Assembly: GCA_003142015.1 (NCBI GenBank)
Contig: PLOI01000063.1
Location: 35,061 to 75,867 of the forward strand
DNA: 40,807 nucleotides
Reading direction: 5' to 3'
From: Acidobacteriaceae bacterium
GTDB taxonomy: Bacteria > Acidobacteriota > Terriglobia > Terriglobales > Acidobacteriaceae
In this document: positions 40,649 through 40,807 of the stretch, one piece after another
How positions within the stretch are numbered: the first letter of the stretch is position 1
Layout: each line of letters starts with the position of its first letter
Made by a program: the position numbers and the translations under genes
The notes under the pieces: model-generated
What the model was told of the DNA's origin: nothing
Databases searched by the model: none
The model's input: only the letters and a program-made list of their open reading frames with translations

Positions 40649-40679
40649 GCCCTGGAGCGATGCTTCGGGGCTGTTTTAT
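40649..40679 (+). terminator. Rho-independent terminator of the lar operon
   Basis: GCCCTGGAGC (40649-40658) and GCTTCGGGGC (40662-40671) form a 10-bp stem with two wobble pairs around a GAT loop, followed by TGTTTTAT. It lies 75 bases after larB. Confidence 0.8.
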
Positions 40680-40807
40680 GGGCAAAAAATGGATTTCCCG
40701 GGCGATTTTCAGAGGCCAAATCTCACAATGTGGGAGAATTTGGGCTATTCGTTTTTCGAGCGGTATTGATTTCAAACGGGTTAAAAATAATCTGCAATGT
40801 TTTGAGG
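40680..40807. other. Intergenic tail at the window end
   Basis: No gene start is recognised. It is AT-rich with an imperfect CTCACA/TGGGAG palindrome near 40728-40742 and could hold the promoter of a gene beyond the window. Confidence 0.3.

Overview
The window looks like chromosomal DNA from an acidobacterium, most likely class Terriglobia (Acidobacteriaceae-like). This is an inference from gene content: a 1.2-kb-codon Oar-type TonB-dependent receptor with an N-terminal carboxypeptidase-regulatory domain, a membrane-anchored HTH-TPR protein, a PEP-CTERM protein, many Tat/Sec-exported proteins, moderately high GC and palindrome-rich intergenic DNA. No rRNA, tRNA, CRISPR array, transposase or phage gene was recognised.

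Layout. (1) 1-3063, minus strand: a three-gene unit of DUF362 protein, AmmeMemoRadiSam radical SAM enzyme and MEMO-family protein (cut by the window edge). The first two carry twin-arginine signals and the third a hydrophobic N-terminus, so the module may work outside the cytoplasm. (2) 3361-7497: a GH20 beta-N-acetylhexosaminidase divergent from a sugar-porter MFS transporter, an amino-sugar scavenging pair with a readable promoter and terminator. (3) 7661-13104: a polytopic GT-C-like membrane protein, a 760-base palindrome-rich gap, an HTH-TM-TPR protein, a PEP-CTERM protein and a small ribbon-helix-helix (RHH) protein followed by an unusual alternating inverted-repeat array. (4) 13367-18599: Gfo/Idh/MocA oxidoreductase and DegT/DnrJ aminotransferase (translationally coupled), a GlmS/NagB-II-like SIS protein divergent from a DeoR regulator, and CutC. 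With region 2 this forms an amino-sugar theme. (5) 19440-24342: the TonB-dependent receptor and a convergent TPR protein. (6) 24517-37524: a Wzx/Wzy-type exopolysaccharide locus: GT-C-like membrane protein, initiating sugar-phosphate transferase, SLBB export protein, Wzz-like protein, flippase, polymerase/ligase, two tandemly duplicated GT2 enzymes and a GT4 enzyme, several joined by ATGA overlaps. (7) 37609-40574: larE-larC-larB, the complete synthesis set for the nickel-pincer nucleotide cofactor, without larA in view, ending in a good terminator.

The features most worth a second look are the probably exported AmmeMemoRadiSam/DUF362 module, the RHH gene with its array of five alternating 11-bp arms at fixed 59-bp spacing, the larA-less nickel-pincer operon, and a recurring promoter layout (TATAAT or TAGAAT 7-9 nt before the ATG, no Shine-Dalgarno) at larE, larC and the DeoR gene that suggests leaderless mRNAs. 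All functional calls come from reading motifs by eye; no database search was possible.
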